Source of the DNA: Bradyrhizobium sp. CCBAU 51627
GTDB lineage: Bacteria > Pseudomonadota > Alphaproteobacteria > Rhizobiales > Xanthobacteraceae
Direction: 5' to 3'
Assembly: GCF_028128765.1 (NCBI RefSeq)
Contig: NZ_LBJG01000081.1
Location: 17,642-81,641 of the forward strand
DNA: 64,000 bases
A program made the translations under genes and the position numbers. Under the pieces are notes generated by a model. The model saw nothing but the letters and a program-made list of their open reading frames with translations, had not been told where the DNA came from and made no database searches. Below are positions 34,662 through 44,699 of this stretch, one piece after another; the first letter of the stretch is position 1, and each line of letters begins with the position of its first letter.

Positions 34662-36032
34662 TCAACCAACGCCCAATGCCTTCAACTTCCGGTGCAGCGC
34701 CGAACGTTCCATGCCAACAAACTCGGCCGTACGAGAAATATTTCCTGAAAAACGGCTGATCTGGGCAATCAAATAGTCGCGCTCGAACACTTCACGCGCC
34801 TCACGCAGCGGCAGACCCATGATGTGCTCGCCATTGTTGCTGGTCGGCATTGCCGGCACCATCGAGCCCACGTCCTGCGGCAGCATGTCTGCGGTGATGA
34901 TGACCTCCGGCCCGCCGGCGGCGAGAATCATGACTCGTTCAACGTTGTTGCGGAGCTGGCGCACATTGCCCGGCCACACATGCGATTGCAGCACCGCCAT
35001 CGCATCCTGGCCGATCTGCCGCTTGGGCAAGCCGCTGCCGGCCGAGATCTGCTCCATGAAATAGTCGATCAGCTCCGGGATGTCCTCGCGCCGCTCCGAG
35101 AGCGCAGGTACGCGGATCGGCACCACCGAGAGCCGGTGATAGAGGTCCTCGCGGAAATGGCCGGCCGCGATCTCCTCTTCGAGATTGCGCGCGGTCGAGG
35201 AGATGATGCGGACATCGACCTGCACCTTGGCGGTGCCGCCGACGCGCTGGAACGACTGCTCGACCAGCACGCGCAAGATCTTGTTCTGGGTCTCGCGCGG
35301 CATGTCCGCGATCTCATCGATGAACAGCGTGCCGCCATGTGCTTCCTCGAGCGCGCCAGGCTTGCGCGGGTGCTCGCCGTTGGACTGCTCGACGCCGAAC
35401 AGCTCATGCTCCATCCGCTCCGGCGTGATCGCGGCAGCGTTGATGACGACGAAGGGCCCGTCGGCGCGTCCCGAAGCCGTATGCAGCGTGCGCGCGGTCA
35501 ATTCCTTGCCGGCGCCCGCGGGGCCGACGATCAGGATGCGGCTATTGGCTTTCGCCGCGCGCTCGATGGTCTGGCGCAGCTGGTTCATGCTGGGCGAGCG
35601 CCCGACCAGCTGGCTGGCGCTGGGCGCGAGCTGCTTCAGCTCCTTGACCTCGCGCTTGAGCCGCGAGTTCTCCAGCGCCCTGGTCGCGACCAGGATCAGC
35701 CGGTCGGCCTTGAACGGCTTTTCAATGAAGTCGTAGGCGCCACGCTTGATCGCGGCGACTGCTGTCTCGATGTTGCCGTGGCCGGAGATCATCACGACAG
35801 GCAGATCGGCATTATCCTTCTTGACCTGCTCCAGGAGCTGCAAGCCGTCGAGCTTGGATCCCTGCAGCCAGATGTCGAGGAACACCAGATGCGGCCGGCG
35901 GTTGGCGATTTCAGCCAGCGCAGAGTCGCTGTCGCGTGCGGTCCTTGTAACAAACCCCTCGTCTTCGAGGATGCCTGCAACGAGATCCCGAATATCGGCC
36001 TCATCATCGACAATCAGAATTTCACTTGCCAT
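34662..36032 (-). CDS. ntrX: NtrX response regulator (NtrC family, no GAFTGA)
   Basis: 456 aa. Receiver domain at residues 1-120 (VDDEADIRD; phospho-Asp in FLDIWLQGS, about 53). AAA+ domain about 145-375 with a modified Walker A GPAGAGKE and Walker B GGTLFIDEIADM. Fis-type HTH at the end (ISRTAEFVGMERSALHRKLKALG). The sigma54-contact loop, normally GAFTGA after ELFG, reads ELFGVEQSNGEHPRKPGALEEA, so the motif is absent. This fits reports that NtrX proteins act on sigma70 promoters. Partner of NtrY, encoded 17 nt upstream. Confidence 0.95.
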   Translation of the reverse strand: MASEILIVDDEADIRDLVAGILEDEGFVTRTARDSDSALAEIANRRPHLVFLDIWLQGSKLDGLQLLEQVKKDNADLPVVMISGHGNIETAVAAIKRGAYDFIEKPFKADRLILVATRALENSRLKREVKELKQLAPSASQLVGRSPSMNQLRQTIERAAKANSRILIVGPAGAGKELTARTLHTASGRADGPFVVINAAAITPERMEHELFGVEQSNGEHPRKPGALEEAHGGTLFIDEIADMPRETQNKILRVLVEQSFQRVGGTAKVQVDVRIISSTARNLEEEIAAGHFREDLYHRLSVVPIRVPALSERREDIPELIDYFMEQISAGSGLPKRQIGQDAMAVLQSHVWPGNVRQLRNNVERVMILAAGGPEVIITADMLPQDVGSMVPAMPTSNNGEHIMGLPLREAREVFERDYLIAQISRFSGNISRTAEFVGMERSALHRKLKALGVG

Positions 36033-36049
36033 GGGTCGCGCCTGTCTTG

Positions 36050-38413
36050 TCAGCTGCCTGTTGAGGCTTCGATTTTCGGTGAATCATTGGTCTGTGCAGC
36101 CGGCTCTTTGGTTTCGGCCGCCGGCTGTTTTGTTTCCCGCGCCGTGACGGCCGGCGCCTGCTCGGCCCCGTCGGCCTTCTTGGCCTGGCCGGAGATCGCA
36201 AAGCGCATCCGCATCCAGGCACCGCGCTGGCCCTCGCGGAAGTCGGAGGCGTCCTTCAGCTCGATGCGGCCGCCATGGTCTTCCAGCACGCGGCCAACGA
36301 TCGCAAGGCCGAGGCCGGTGCCCTTGGCGCGCGTGGTCACATAGGGCTCAAGCAGCCGCGAACGCGCGACCTTGGGCAGGCCGATGCCGTTATCGATGAC
36401 GTCGATCAGCACGTCCTCGCCCTCACGCGACACCACAACGTCGATCCGGCCCTTTCCCCCGTCCTTGCCGAGCTCTTCCGGCGGGACCTGCTCGATCGCC
36501 TCGGTGGCGTTCTTGACGATATTGGTGACCGCCTGCGAGATCAGCCGGCGGTCGAACTGGGCGCGCAGCGGATCTTCCCTGAACACCGCCTCGATATCGA
36601 GCTCGGGATGGGCGACCTTCATCAGGAACACGGCCTGCCGCACGGTGTCGGCGACGTCCTCGCCTTCCATCACGGGCTTGGGCATCCGCGCAAAACGCGA
36701 GAACTCGTCGACCATGCGCCTGATGTCGTCGACCTGGCGGACGATCGTGTCGGTGCACTGGTCGAAGATCTGTTTGTCCTTGGTCTCGGTGATGTCCTTG
36801 CCGAACTTGCGGCGGATGCGTTCGGCCGAGAGCTGGATCGGCGTCAGCGGGTTCTTGATCTCGTGGGCGATACGGCGAGCAACGTCGCCCCAGGCCGAGG
36901 TGCGCTGTGCCGAGACCAGCTCGGTGATGTCGTCGAGCGTGATGATGTAGCTGTCGTGCGGCTGGTTTTTCTCGGCGCTGACGCGAACCGACAGATTACG
37001 CTCGGTGCCGTCGCGGGTGATCGTGATCTGGCCCTGCACCAGCCGCTGGGTCCCTTCCCGCGACGTCTTCATCATCTCGTCGAGCTCGGGCAGCACGTCG
37101 GAGAGCGGATGGCCGAGCGTCTCGGCCTCGGAATGCCCGATCAGCTTCTCGGCGGAACGGTTGAGGATGCCAACGCTGCCCGAGCTATCGACGCCGATGA
37201 TGCCGGCGCTCGCTGACGACAACACGGCCTCGATGAAACGGCGGCGGCTGTCGATGAGATCGCTGGCATTGACGAGTTCGTCGCGCTGGCTGCGCAGCTC
37301 CTGCGTCATCTTGTTGAAGGTCTCGCCCAGCTGGGCGAGGTCGCCTTCCGATTTGTGCACAGGCACCTGGACGTGCAGATCACCCGTGGAGACGGTGTTG
37401 GCCGCGTTCATCAATCGCCTGATCGGCGCCACCAGCGAGTTGGCGAAGTTGAGCCCGATCAGCACCGAGGCCATCAAAATGGTCAGCGCGATCACTGCGA
37501 ACATCAGCGCGAATGCGACCTGGATGCCGAGCTTGCGCGACTCGATCTGCGCGTATTCGGCGACGCTGAGCTCGGTCTGCCTGAGCTGAGCGACGACCCT
37601 TGGATCAAGAGGGCGAGCGACGTACAGGAACGTATTGGTAAAGCCTCTGAGCCTGATCACAGCGGCAACGAGATTTTGATCGGGCAAGACCGCGATCTCG
37701 GGCTCATTCTCGTTGACGTTCTGAAGAAATTCCGGCGCAGGCGGCGCGAAGGCGAGCGGGACGCCCCCGGTCTCCGCCGACAGGATCGGATTGGCGTCCT
37801 TGCCCATGAGCATCGCGCCCGGGAGGTTGCGTGCCGCTGCGCTCGAGGTCAAAAGCTGCAGGAACGACTGCCGATCCTGGTCAAACAACAGCGGAGCGCG
37901 CGAGACGTCGTTGGCCATGCCGAGAATGTCGCCGCGAATCACCTGCGCGTGCTCCTGCACATAGGCGCGCGCAATGATCAGCGAATTCTGGATGACCTCC
38001 TTGGTCGGTCCCGAGAACAGGCGGTCAAGGCCGCGTTCGATCGTGACATTGGCGACGATGGCCACCAGCACCGCCGGCAGCACGGCAACGATCGAGAACA
38101 GACCGACGATCTGGACGTGCAGCCGCGCCGCTGCCCGCCCCCGCCGGCGGGCCTGGATCATCTGCCAGACCTCGCGGACGATGATCCCGATCAGGAGCAG
38201 GATGGTGCCTGCATTGATCGCCAGGAAGGAGCTGACGACCTCCGGGGTCGGCTCGATGCTGGTCAGGCCTGTCAAAACCAGGAAGGTCAGGAGCGCCGAC
38301 AGCAGCGCCAGGGCGACGGCAAACGGGGCCAGCCAGCGTCGCACCGACCAGCGCCGGGGCTCTTCCGCTGGGGCCGTGTCAAAGGATGCGGCCGAGGTAT
38401 CTGCGCTGGTCAT
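36050..38413 (-). CDS. ntrY: NtrY sensor histidine kinase
   Basis: 787 aa from ATG 38413. Four predicted membrane helices: two near the N-terminus (about 30-85), one at about 100-125, and one at about 325-350 after a periplasmic loop of ~200 residues. Then HAMP (FANSLVAPIRRLMNAANTVSTGDL), PAS (about 435-540), and the kinase core with H-box AWGDVARRIAHEIKNPLTPIQL, N-box VTNIVKNATEAIEQ and G boxes VIDNGIGLP and GTGLGLAIV. Phosphorylates NtrX in response to nitrogen or redox state. The C-terminal ~45 residues are Ala/Glu/Lys-rich and disordered. Confidence 0.95.
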   Translation of the reverse strand: MTSADTSAASFDTAPAEEPRRWSVRRWLAPFAVALALLSALLTFLVLTGLTSIEPTPEVVSSFLAINAGTILLLIGIIVREVWQMIQARRRGRAAARLHVQIVGLFSIVAVLPAVLVAIVANVTIERGLDRLFSGPTKEVIQNSLIIARAYVQEHAQVIRGDILGMANDVSRAPLLFDQDRQSFLQLLTSSAAARNLPGAMLMGKDANPILSAETGGVPLAFAPPAPEFLQNVNENEPEIAVLPDQNLVAAVIRLRGFTNTFLYVARPLDPRVVAQLRQTELSVAEYAQIESRKLGIQVAFALMFAVIALTILMASVLIGLNFANSLVAPIRRLMNAANTVSTGDLHVQVPVHKSEGDLAQLGETFNKMTQELRSQRDELVNASDLIDSRRRFIEAVLSSASAGIIGVDSSGSVGILNRSAEKLIGHSEAETLGHPLSDVLPELDEMMKTSREGTQRLVQGQITITRDGTERNLSVRVSAEKNQPHDSYIITLDDITELVSAQRTSAWGDVARRIAHEIKNPLTPIQLSAERIRRKFGKDITETKDKQIFDQCTDTIVRQVDDIRRMVDEFSRFARMPKPVMEGEDVADTVRQAVFLMKVAHPELDIEAVFREDPLRAQFDRRLISQAVTNIVKNATEAIEQVPPEELGKDGGKGRIDVVVSREGEDVLIDVIDNGIGLPKVARSRLLEPYVTTRAKGTGLGLAIVGRVLEDHGGRIELKDASDFREGQRGAWMRMRFAISGQAKKADGAEQAPAVTARETKQPAAETKEPAAQTNDSPKIEASTGS

Positions 38414-38497
38414 TCCGGCAATGGGGTGCTGAAAACGGATCCGCGATGGGCGGATACTGATGTATTCGTACCACATTGTTGCTGAATTGCGACAATT

Positions 38498-38517
38498 CCG
38501 CGGCGTCCCCGCCGCGG
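38498..38517. terminator. GC-rich hairpin upstream of ntrY
   Basis: CCGCGGCG-TCCC-CGCCGCGG, perfect 8-bp stem with a tetraloop. Together with the hairpin at 38843-38876 it suggests that ntrBC transcription is at least weakened before ntrY and that ntrYX has its own promoter within 38414-38907. It could equally be a leader structure for ntrY. Confidence 0.35.
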
Positions 38518-38598
38518 CGGACTGGCACATCCACAGCCAATAGCGGGGCAATTTCTGGTGGCCGGGAACGGAATCCGACCATTCCGGCTTGACCCGAC

Positions 38599-38745
38599 AT
38601 GGATAGGATCTTTCTCGCCGTCATGGTGTCGGCCGTACTCCTGCTGATCGTGGCCTCTGACCTCCTGGTCAACGGCCCGAGCAGGCAGGAGGAGACGGCG
38701 GAGATGGCCAATATTCAGCCGATAGCGGCGCGCCTGATCAGATAG
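38599..38745 (+). CDS. Possible 48-aa single-span membrane protein
   Basis: ATG 38599 to TAG 38745. The peptide begins MDRIFLAVMVSAVLLLIVAS, a strong hydrophobic helix after one Asp-Arg pair, and continues with a charged tail (SRQEETAEMANIQPIAARLIR). It lies alone on the plus strand in the 494-nt gap between ntrC and ntrY, both on the minus strand. A small hairpin (ACGTTCC-AGC-GGAACGT, 38765-38781) follows the stop by 19 nt. No Shine-Dalgarno sequence is evident. Family unknown; it may be a real small gene or chance. Confidence 0.35.
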   Translation: MDRIFLAVMVSAVLLLIVASDLLVNGPSRQEETAEMANIQPIAARLIR

Positions 38746-38842
38746 GCGCGACGGGACAATTCATACGTTCCAGCGGAACGTTTCAGCCCTATCAAGACTT
38801 CTGCTCACCGCGCCAGCCGCAACGGCCAGCGCGATCCGGACA

Positions 38843-38876
38843 GGCTCAGCTCCGCTCTGGTAGGGGGAGCTGAGCC
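38843..38876. terminator. Hairpin downstream of ntrC
   Basis: GGCTCAGCTCC (38843-38853) pairs perfectly with 38866-38876 around a 12-nt loop. It begins 31 nt past the ntrC stop (38908, minus strand), where a terminator is expected. A second small stem CCGCG-CAAA-CGCGG (38881-38894) lies between. No U-run. Confidence 0.55.
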
Positions 38877-38907
38877 ACCTCCGCGCAAACGCGGTTTGTT
38901 GCGAGGA

Positions 38908-40350
<1,443 letters not shown>

Positions 40351-40359
40351 TGTTAATCC

Positions 40360-41529
40360 TCATTTTGCCCCCTGTGATGCAGACGACGACTTCCCGGCAG
40401 AGCCGTCGCGACTGCTGTGATCGGCGTGTTTGACCGATGTTGAGTACATCGGCATCAGCACGCGGAAAGTGGTCTTGCGCGGCTGAGACTCGCATTCGAT
40501 GATGCCCCCGTGATCGCCGACGATCTTGGCGACCAAAGCAAGACCGAGGCCAGAGCCGGTCTGCTTGGTGGTCACGAAGGGGTCGAACAAATTGGGCAGA
40601 AGATCGTCCGGCACGCCTGGTCCATTGTCCCTCACGCAGAACTCCAGCGGCAGGGATACCCGGGATTTTTGACCGGGGACTGACAGGCGCACGCCGGGGC
40701 GGAATGCGGTGGTGAGCTGGATCTCGGCGTCGGGAACGTCGATCAGCGCCTCGGCGGCGTTCTTCACCAGATTGAGGAAGACCTGGATCAGCTGATCCTG
40801 GTTCGCCAGCACCGGCGGCAGCGAGGGATCGTAGTCCTCGATGAAGCGGATGTTGCGGGCGAAGCCCGACTGCGCCAGCCGCTTCACATGATCGAGCACC
40901 GAGTGGATGTTGACGGGGCCGCGCACCACCGGCCGTTCGTCCCCGAACACCTCCATGCGGTCGACCAGCGTGACGATGCGGTCGGCCTCGTCGCAGATCA
41001 GGCGGGTCAGCATGCGGTCTTCGGACGATGCCTGCTGCTCCAGCAGCTGCGCCGCGCCGCGGATGCCCGAAAGCGGGTTCTTGATCTCGTGCGCCAGCAT
41101 CGCGGCGAGCGCGATCACCGAGCGCGCGGCGCTGCGATGGGTGAGCTGGCGATCCATCTTGTCGGCGATGGAGCGCTCCTGGAGCATAACCACGATATGG
41201 CCGGGCCGCTCGGTCAGCGGCGCGACATGCAGATCGACCTGGCGGTCACCGCCCATGCGCGGCGTGCCGAGATCGACCTTGTATTCGTTCACGGGCGAGT
41301 TCGACGAGCGCACCTGGTCGATCAGCGCCAGCAAGGGGCTGCCGAACGGCACCAGCTCCTTCAGCGACTGTCGCTTCAAGAACTGTGTCGAGATGTCGAA
41401 GAAGGCTTCGGTCGCGATATTGGCGGCGATGATCTTGCCGTCCGGCCCGATCATCAGCACGGGATTGGGCAACGCATCGAGAATCGCGTCGCTGTCGGAC
41501 GGCTTGAGATGGTCAGCGGCCGAGGTCAT
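40360..41529 (-). CDS. ntrB: Nitrogen sensor kinase/phosphatase NtrB
   Basis: 389 aa from ATG 41529, which overlaps the dusB stop (ATGA). Cytosolic: PAS domain at about 10-120 (LDALPNPVLMIGPDGKIIAAN), H-box AMLAHEIKNPLSGIRGAAQLLE (His about 148), N-box FLNLVKNAAEALID and G boxes RDNGPGVPDDLLPNLFDPF and GSGLGLALVAKIVGDHGG. PII-controlled partner of NtrC. Confidence 0.96.
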   Translation of the reverse strand: MTSAADHLKPSDSDAILDALPNPVLMIGPDGKIIAANIATEAFFDISTQFLKRQSLKELVPFGSPLLALIDQVRSSNSPVNEYKVDLGTPRMGGDRQVDLHVAPLTERPGHIVVMLQERSIADKMDRQLTHRSAARSVIALAAMLAHEIKNPLSGIRGAAQLLEQQASSEDRMLTRLICDEADRIVTLVDRMEVFGDERPVVRGPVNIHSVLDHVKRLAQSGFARNIRFIEDYDPSLPPVLANQDQLIQVFLNLVKNAAEALIDVPDAEIQLTTAFRPGVRLSVPGQKSRVSLPLEFCVRDNGPGVPDDLLPNLFDPFVTTKQTGSGLGLALVAKIVGDHGGIIECESQPRKTTFRVLMPMYSTSVKHADHSSRDGSAGKSSSASQGAK

Positions 41530-42602
41530 GCAGCAGCGCTCCATGCGAAATCGTCGAAGGCATCCTGCAGCGACTTGTGAACGAGATTCGGATCCTCGGA
41601 GGTCAGGATCTTCCGGCGCCAGCCCTTCAGCGTCTCGATCGGCGCACCGCTCGCTGCCGCTGCAACGTCGAGCGCCCAGCCGAGATGCTTTCGCGCATGC
41701 TTGAGGCCGACCCGCAAGCCGTAGAGTGCGCAGACGCCTTCATAGAGCGTGCGGACATAATGAAGTTGCTTTTCAAGCGACGGCGTGGCTTCAGCCGCCC
41801 CGCCGGTGAGACGGCGGCCGATCTCGCCAGGAAGCCAGGGCTGGCCCTGCGCGCCGCGGCCGATCATCACGGCATCCGCCCCGGAGGCATCGAGCGCCGC
41901 GAGCGCCGTCTCGTAGCTGGTGATATCGCCATTGACGACGAGCGGAATGGAGATGGCTTCGCGCACGGCACGGATCGCATCCCAATCGGCCTGGCCCTTG
42001 TAGAATTGGCAGCGGGTTCGGCCGTGGACCGTGACGAGTTTGACGCCGGCGGCCTCGGCACGACGGGCCAGTTCCGGTGCGTTGCGGCTGCGGTCGTCCC
42101 AGCCGAGCCGCATCTTCAGCGTCACCGGAACCTTTACCGCGGCGATCGTGGCCTCGATCAGGCTGACGGCGTGATCGAGATCGCGCATCAGGGCCGAGCC
42201 CGACTGGCCGCCGGTGACATGGCGGGCCGGACAGCCCATGTTGATGTCGATGATGTCGGCGCCCTCGGCCTCGGCGATCCGGGCGCCTTCCGCCATCCAA
42301 CGCGCTTCGCAGCCGGCGAGCTGGACTACATGCGGCCCGACCCCGGTCGCCTCGCAGCGCAGCCGCGACATGCGGTGGCCGCTGGCGAGTTCATCGCTGG
42401 CAGTCATTTCAGAGACGACCAGACCCGCCCCCAGCTCGGCGGCGAGCTTGCGGACGGGCGAGTCGGTCACGCCCGACATCGGTGCCAGGAAGACCGGGGT
42501 GGCGACCTCAATATCGCCTATCTTCAAGGACTTAGAGCCTGATACTGCCGAGCCGGTCACTGGGGTCTCGTTGCGTGGGCAGCGCCCCATCGCGCCTGCC
42601 AT
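41526..42602 (-). CDS. dusB: tRNA-dihydrouridine synthase (DusB/NifR3)
   Basis: 358 aa. FMN-dependent reductase of uridine in the tRNA D-loop. TIM-barrel signature FLAPMSGVTDSPVRKLAAELG (about 38-58), catalytic Cys in INMGCPARHV (about 121), KMRLGWDDRSRN, TVHGRTRCQFYKG and the FMN phosphate loop MIGRGAQGQPW. It has long been known as nifR3 upstream of ntrBC in alphaproteobacteria. ATG 42602 is kept, though the conserved core begins ~25 residues later. Confidence 0.95.
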   Translation of the reverse strand: MAGAMGRCPRNETPVTGSAVSGSKSLKIGDIEVATPVFLAPMSGVTDSPVRKLAAELGAGLVVSEMTASDELASGHRMSRLRCEATGVGPHVVQLAGCEARWMAEGARIAEAEGADIIDINMGCPARHVTGGQSGSALMRDLDHAVSLIEATIAAVKVPVTLKMRLGWDDRSRNAPELARRAEAAGVKLVTVHGRTRCQFYKGQADWDAIRAVREAISIPLVVNGDITSYETALAALDASGADAVMIGRGAQGQPWLPGEIGRRLTGGAAEATPSLEKQLHYVRTLYEGVCALYGLRVGLKHARKHLGWALDVAAAASGAPIETLKGWRRKILTSEDPNLVHKSLQDAFDDFAWSAAA

Positions 42603-42613
42603 GGTTTATCTTG

Positions 42614-42630
42614 CGCACAATTCTTGTGCA
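42614..42630. promoter_or_regulatory. Candidate NtrC-binding site upstream of dusB-ntrBC
   Basis: The minus strand reads TGCAC-N7-GTGCG over 17 nt (plus strand CGCACAATTCTTGTGCA), with a perfect inner palindrome GCACAA-TTC-TTGTGC at 42615-42629. This matches the general NtrC half-site pattern TGCAC-N7-GTGCA in arm sequence and spacing with one end mismatch. It lies 12-28 nt before the dusB start codon, where binding would repress. Autoregulation of this operon by NtrC is known in other bacteria; here it is inference. Confidence 0.5.
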
Positions 42631-42807
42631 GTCAAGCGTCATGCCTACAGTTTAGACAGTTCTGCAAAGCTTTCAAGTGCAGTGCAGCAAAATGCTTGAC
42701 GCCACAATCCCGGGAAACCCCTTTTTTTGCGGGCCTGCCGTGCTAGAGGCATGCCGGCAATCACCCCGCGCCTGACGCATCCCTTAACAGTCGAATATTT
42801 GAGTCCT

Positions 42808-43989
42808 ATGGCGAAATCACAGCGCACTGCAGTCGTCCTTGTCGCGGCCGGACGTGGCCTGCGTGCAGGCGCCGGTGGTCCCAAGCAATATCGAGAGATC
42901 GGCGGCGTACCGGTGATCTACCGCGCGATGGAAGCCTTTAGCACCCACCCCGAAATCTTCGCCGTGCAGCCGGTGGTGAATCCCGATGACAGCGCCATGT
43001 TCACGGCGGCGGTCGCAGGTCTCAAGCACGAGGCGCCGACCAATGGCGGCGCGACCCGCCAGGCTTCGGTGCTCGCTGGCCTCGAAGCGCTGGCCAGGCA
43101 CGAACCTGACATCGTCCTGATTCACGACGCCGCCCGTCCCTTCGTCTCTTCAGGCGTGATCTCGCGTGCGATCGAGGCGGCAGGCCGGACTGGCGCTGCG
43201 ATCCCGGTCGTCCCGGTCACAGACACGATCAAGATCACCAGCGCGAGCGGCGATGTCGAGGACACGCCGGACCGCGCGCGTTTGCGAATTGCGCAGACGC
43301 CGCAATCCTTTCGTTTCGACGTCATCCTCGAAGCGCATCGTCGCGCGGCCAAGGACGGACGAAGCGATTTCACCGATGATGCCGCAATCGCCGAATGGGC
43401 GGGATTGACGGTTGCGACCTTTGAAGGCGATGTTGCCAATATGAAGCTCACCACTCCCGAAGATTTCGTGCGCGAGGAAGCGCGCCTGGCCAGCCTGCTC
43501 GGCGACATCAGGACCGGCACCGGCTACGACGTGCATGCCTTCGGCGAAGGCGATCATCTCATGCTCTGCGGCGTGCGCGTGCCGCACACCAGGGGCTTTC
43601 TCGCCCATTCCGACGGCGACGTCGGCTTGCATGCGCTGGTCGATGCCATCCTCGGCGCGCTCGCGGACGGGGACATCGGCTCGCACTTCCCGCCGAGCGA
43701 TGCGACGTGGAAGGGCGCCTCCTCCGACCAGTTCCTGAAATACGCCATCGAGCGCGTCACGGCGCGCGGCGGCCGCATCGCCAATCTCGAGGTCACCATG
43801 ATCTGCGAGCGGCCGAAGATCGGCCCGCTCCGTGACGCCATGCGCGCGCGCATCGCCGAGATCTCCGGCGTCGACATCTCCCGCGTCGCCGTGAAAGCGA
43901 CGACCAGCGAGCGGCTCGGCTTCACGGGCCGCGAGGAAGGCATCGCGGCTACCGCGAGCGCCACCATTCGTCTTCCCTGGGGCGCGTAA
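42808..43989 (+). CDS. ispDF: Bifunctional IspD/IspF of the MEP isoprenoid pathway
   Basis: 393 aa. Residues 1 to ~230 are IspD (MEP cytidylyltransferase): VLVAAGRGLRAGAGGPKQY with the CTP-binding Arg/Lys, and VLIHDAARPFVS. Residues ~235-393 are IspF (MECDP synthase): GTGYDVHAFGEGDHLMLCG with the zinc ligands DxH, FLAHSDGDVGLHALVDAILGALADGDIGSHFPPSD, and a C-terminal KATTSERLGFTGREEGIAA. The fusion is usual in alphaproteobacteria. ATG 42808 chosen by homology to VLVAAG; no strong ribosome site. Divergent from dusB. Confidence 0.97.
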   Translation: MAKSQRTAVVLVAAGRGLRAGAGGPKQYREIGGVPVIYRAMEAFSTHPEIFAVQPVVNPDDSAMFTAAVAGLKHEAPTNGGATRQASVLAGLEALARHEPDIVLIHDAARPFVSSGVISRAIEAAGRTGAAIPVVPVTDTIKITSASGDVEDTPDRARLRIAQTPQSFRFDVILEAHRRAAKDGRSDFTDDAAIAEWAGLTVATFEGDVANMKLTTPEDFVREEARLASLLGDIRTGTGYDVHAFGEGDHLMLCGVRVPHTRGFLAHSDGDVGLHALVDAILGALADGDIGSHFPPSDATWKGASSDQFLKYAIERVTARGGRIANLEVTMICERPKIGPLRDAMRARIAEISGVDISRVAVKATTSERLGFTGREEGIAATASATIRLPWGA

Positions 43990-43993
43990 GGCC

Positions 43994-44605
43994 ATGGGCG
44001 GCAGCGACGCACGCGCCCTCTCCCGCTCGCTGCTCGATCTGTGCCGAATGCGCAAGCTGACGATCGCGACCGCCGAGTCCTGCACCGGTGGCCTCGTCGC
44101 CGGCGCGCTGACCGACATCCCCGGCTCGTCTGACGTGATCGACCGCGGCTTCGTCACCTATTCCAACGAGGCCAAGCGCGCGATGCTCGGCGTCGAGGCC
44201 TCAACGCTCGCTAATTTCGGCGCCGTCAGCAAGGAAACCGCAACCGCCATGGCGGTCGGCGCGCTCGAGCGCGCCGATGTCGATCTTGCCGTTGCCATCA
44301 CCGGCATCGCCGGCCCCGGCGGCGCGACCCCGGGGAAGCCGGTCGGTCTCGTCCATTTTGCCGCCGCAACGCGCGATGGCCGCATCATCCATCGCGAGCA
44401 GCGCTTTGGCGCGATCGGCCGGAGCGCCGTGCGCGCCCGTTCAGTAGTCGAAGCGCTGCGCATGCTGATGGAGCTCGCCCGCGGCCCGCAAGCCGCGGCC
44501 AAGCCGCGCCGCCCCGCTGCGGCGACGAGGCTTCGTCCGCGCGTGACACGTTCGCCGCGACGGCACGCCGTGAAGCGCAGGCCGCCGCGGTCGCCGCGCG
44601 GCTAA
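43994..44605 (+). CDS. CinA C-terminal family amidase (PncC-like) with basic tail
   Basis: 203 aa. Residues ~8-163 match the nicotinamide-nucleotide amidase domain: TIATAESCTGGLVAGALTDIPGSSDV with the catalytic Ser, VTYSNEAKRAMLGV, and AVAITGIAGPGGATPGKPVGLVHFA. It salvages NMN to nicotinate mononucleotide. Starts 4 nt after ispDF, in one operon. The last ~40 residues are Arg/Pro/Ala-rich (AAAKPRRPAAATRLRPRVTR...), beyond the normal end of the domain. Confidence 0.9.
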   Translation: MGGSDARALSRSLLDLCRMRKLTIATAESCTGGLVAGALTDIPGSSDVIDRGFVTYSNEAKRAMLGVEASTLANFGAVSKETATAMAVGALERADVDLAVAITGIAGPGGATPGKPVGLVHFAAATRDGRIIHREQRFGAIGRSAVRARSVVEALRMLMELARGPQAAAKPRRPAAATRLRPRVTRSPRRHAVKRRPPRSPRG

Positions 44606-44699
44606 CTCCAATCATGCTGCCGCCAGCAGCGCACTCGCATGATGGAGAATGCATTGCTTGACCGCGTCGGCCTCGGACGGCTTCGCCTTCGCGCTGACC

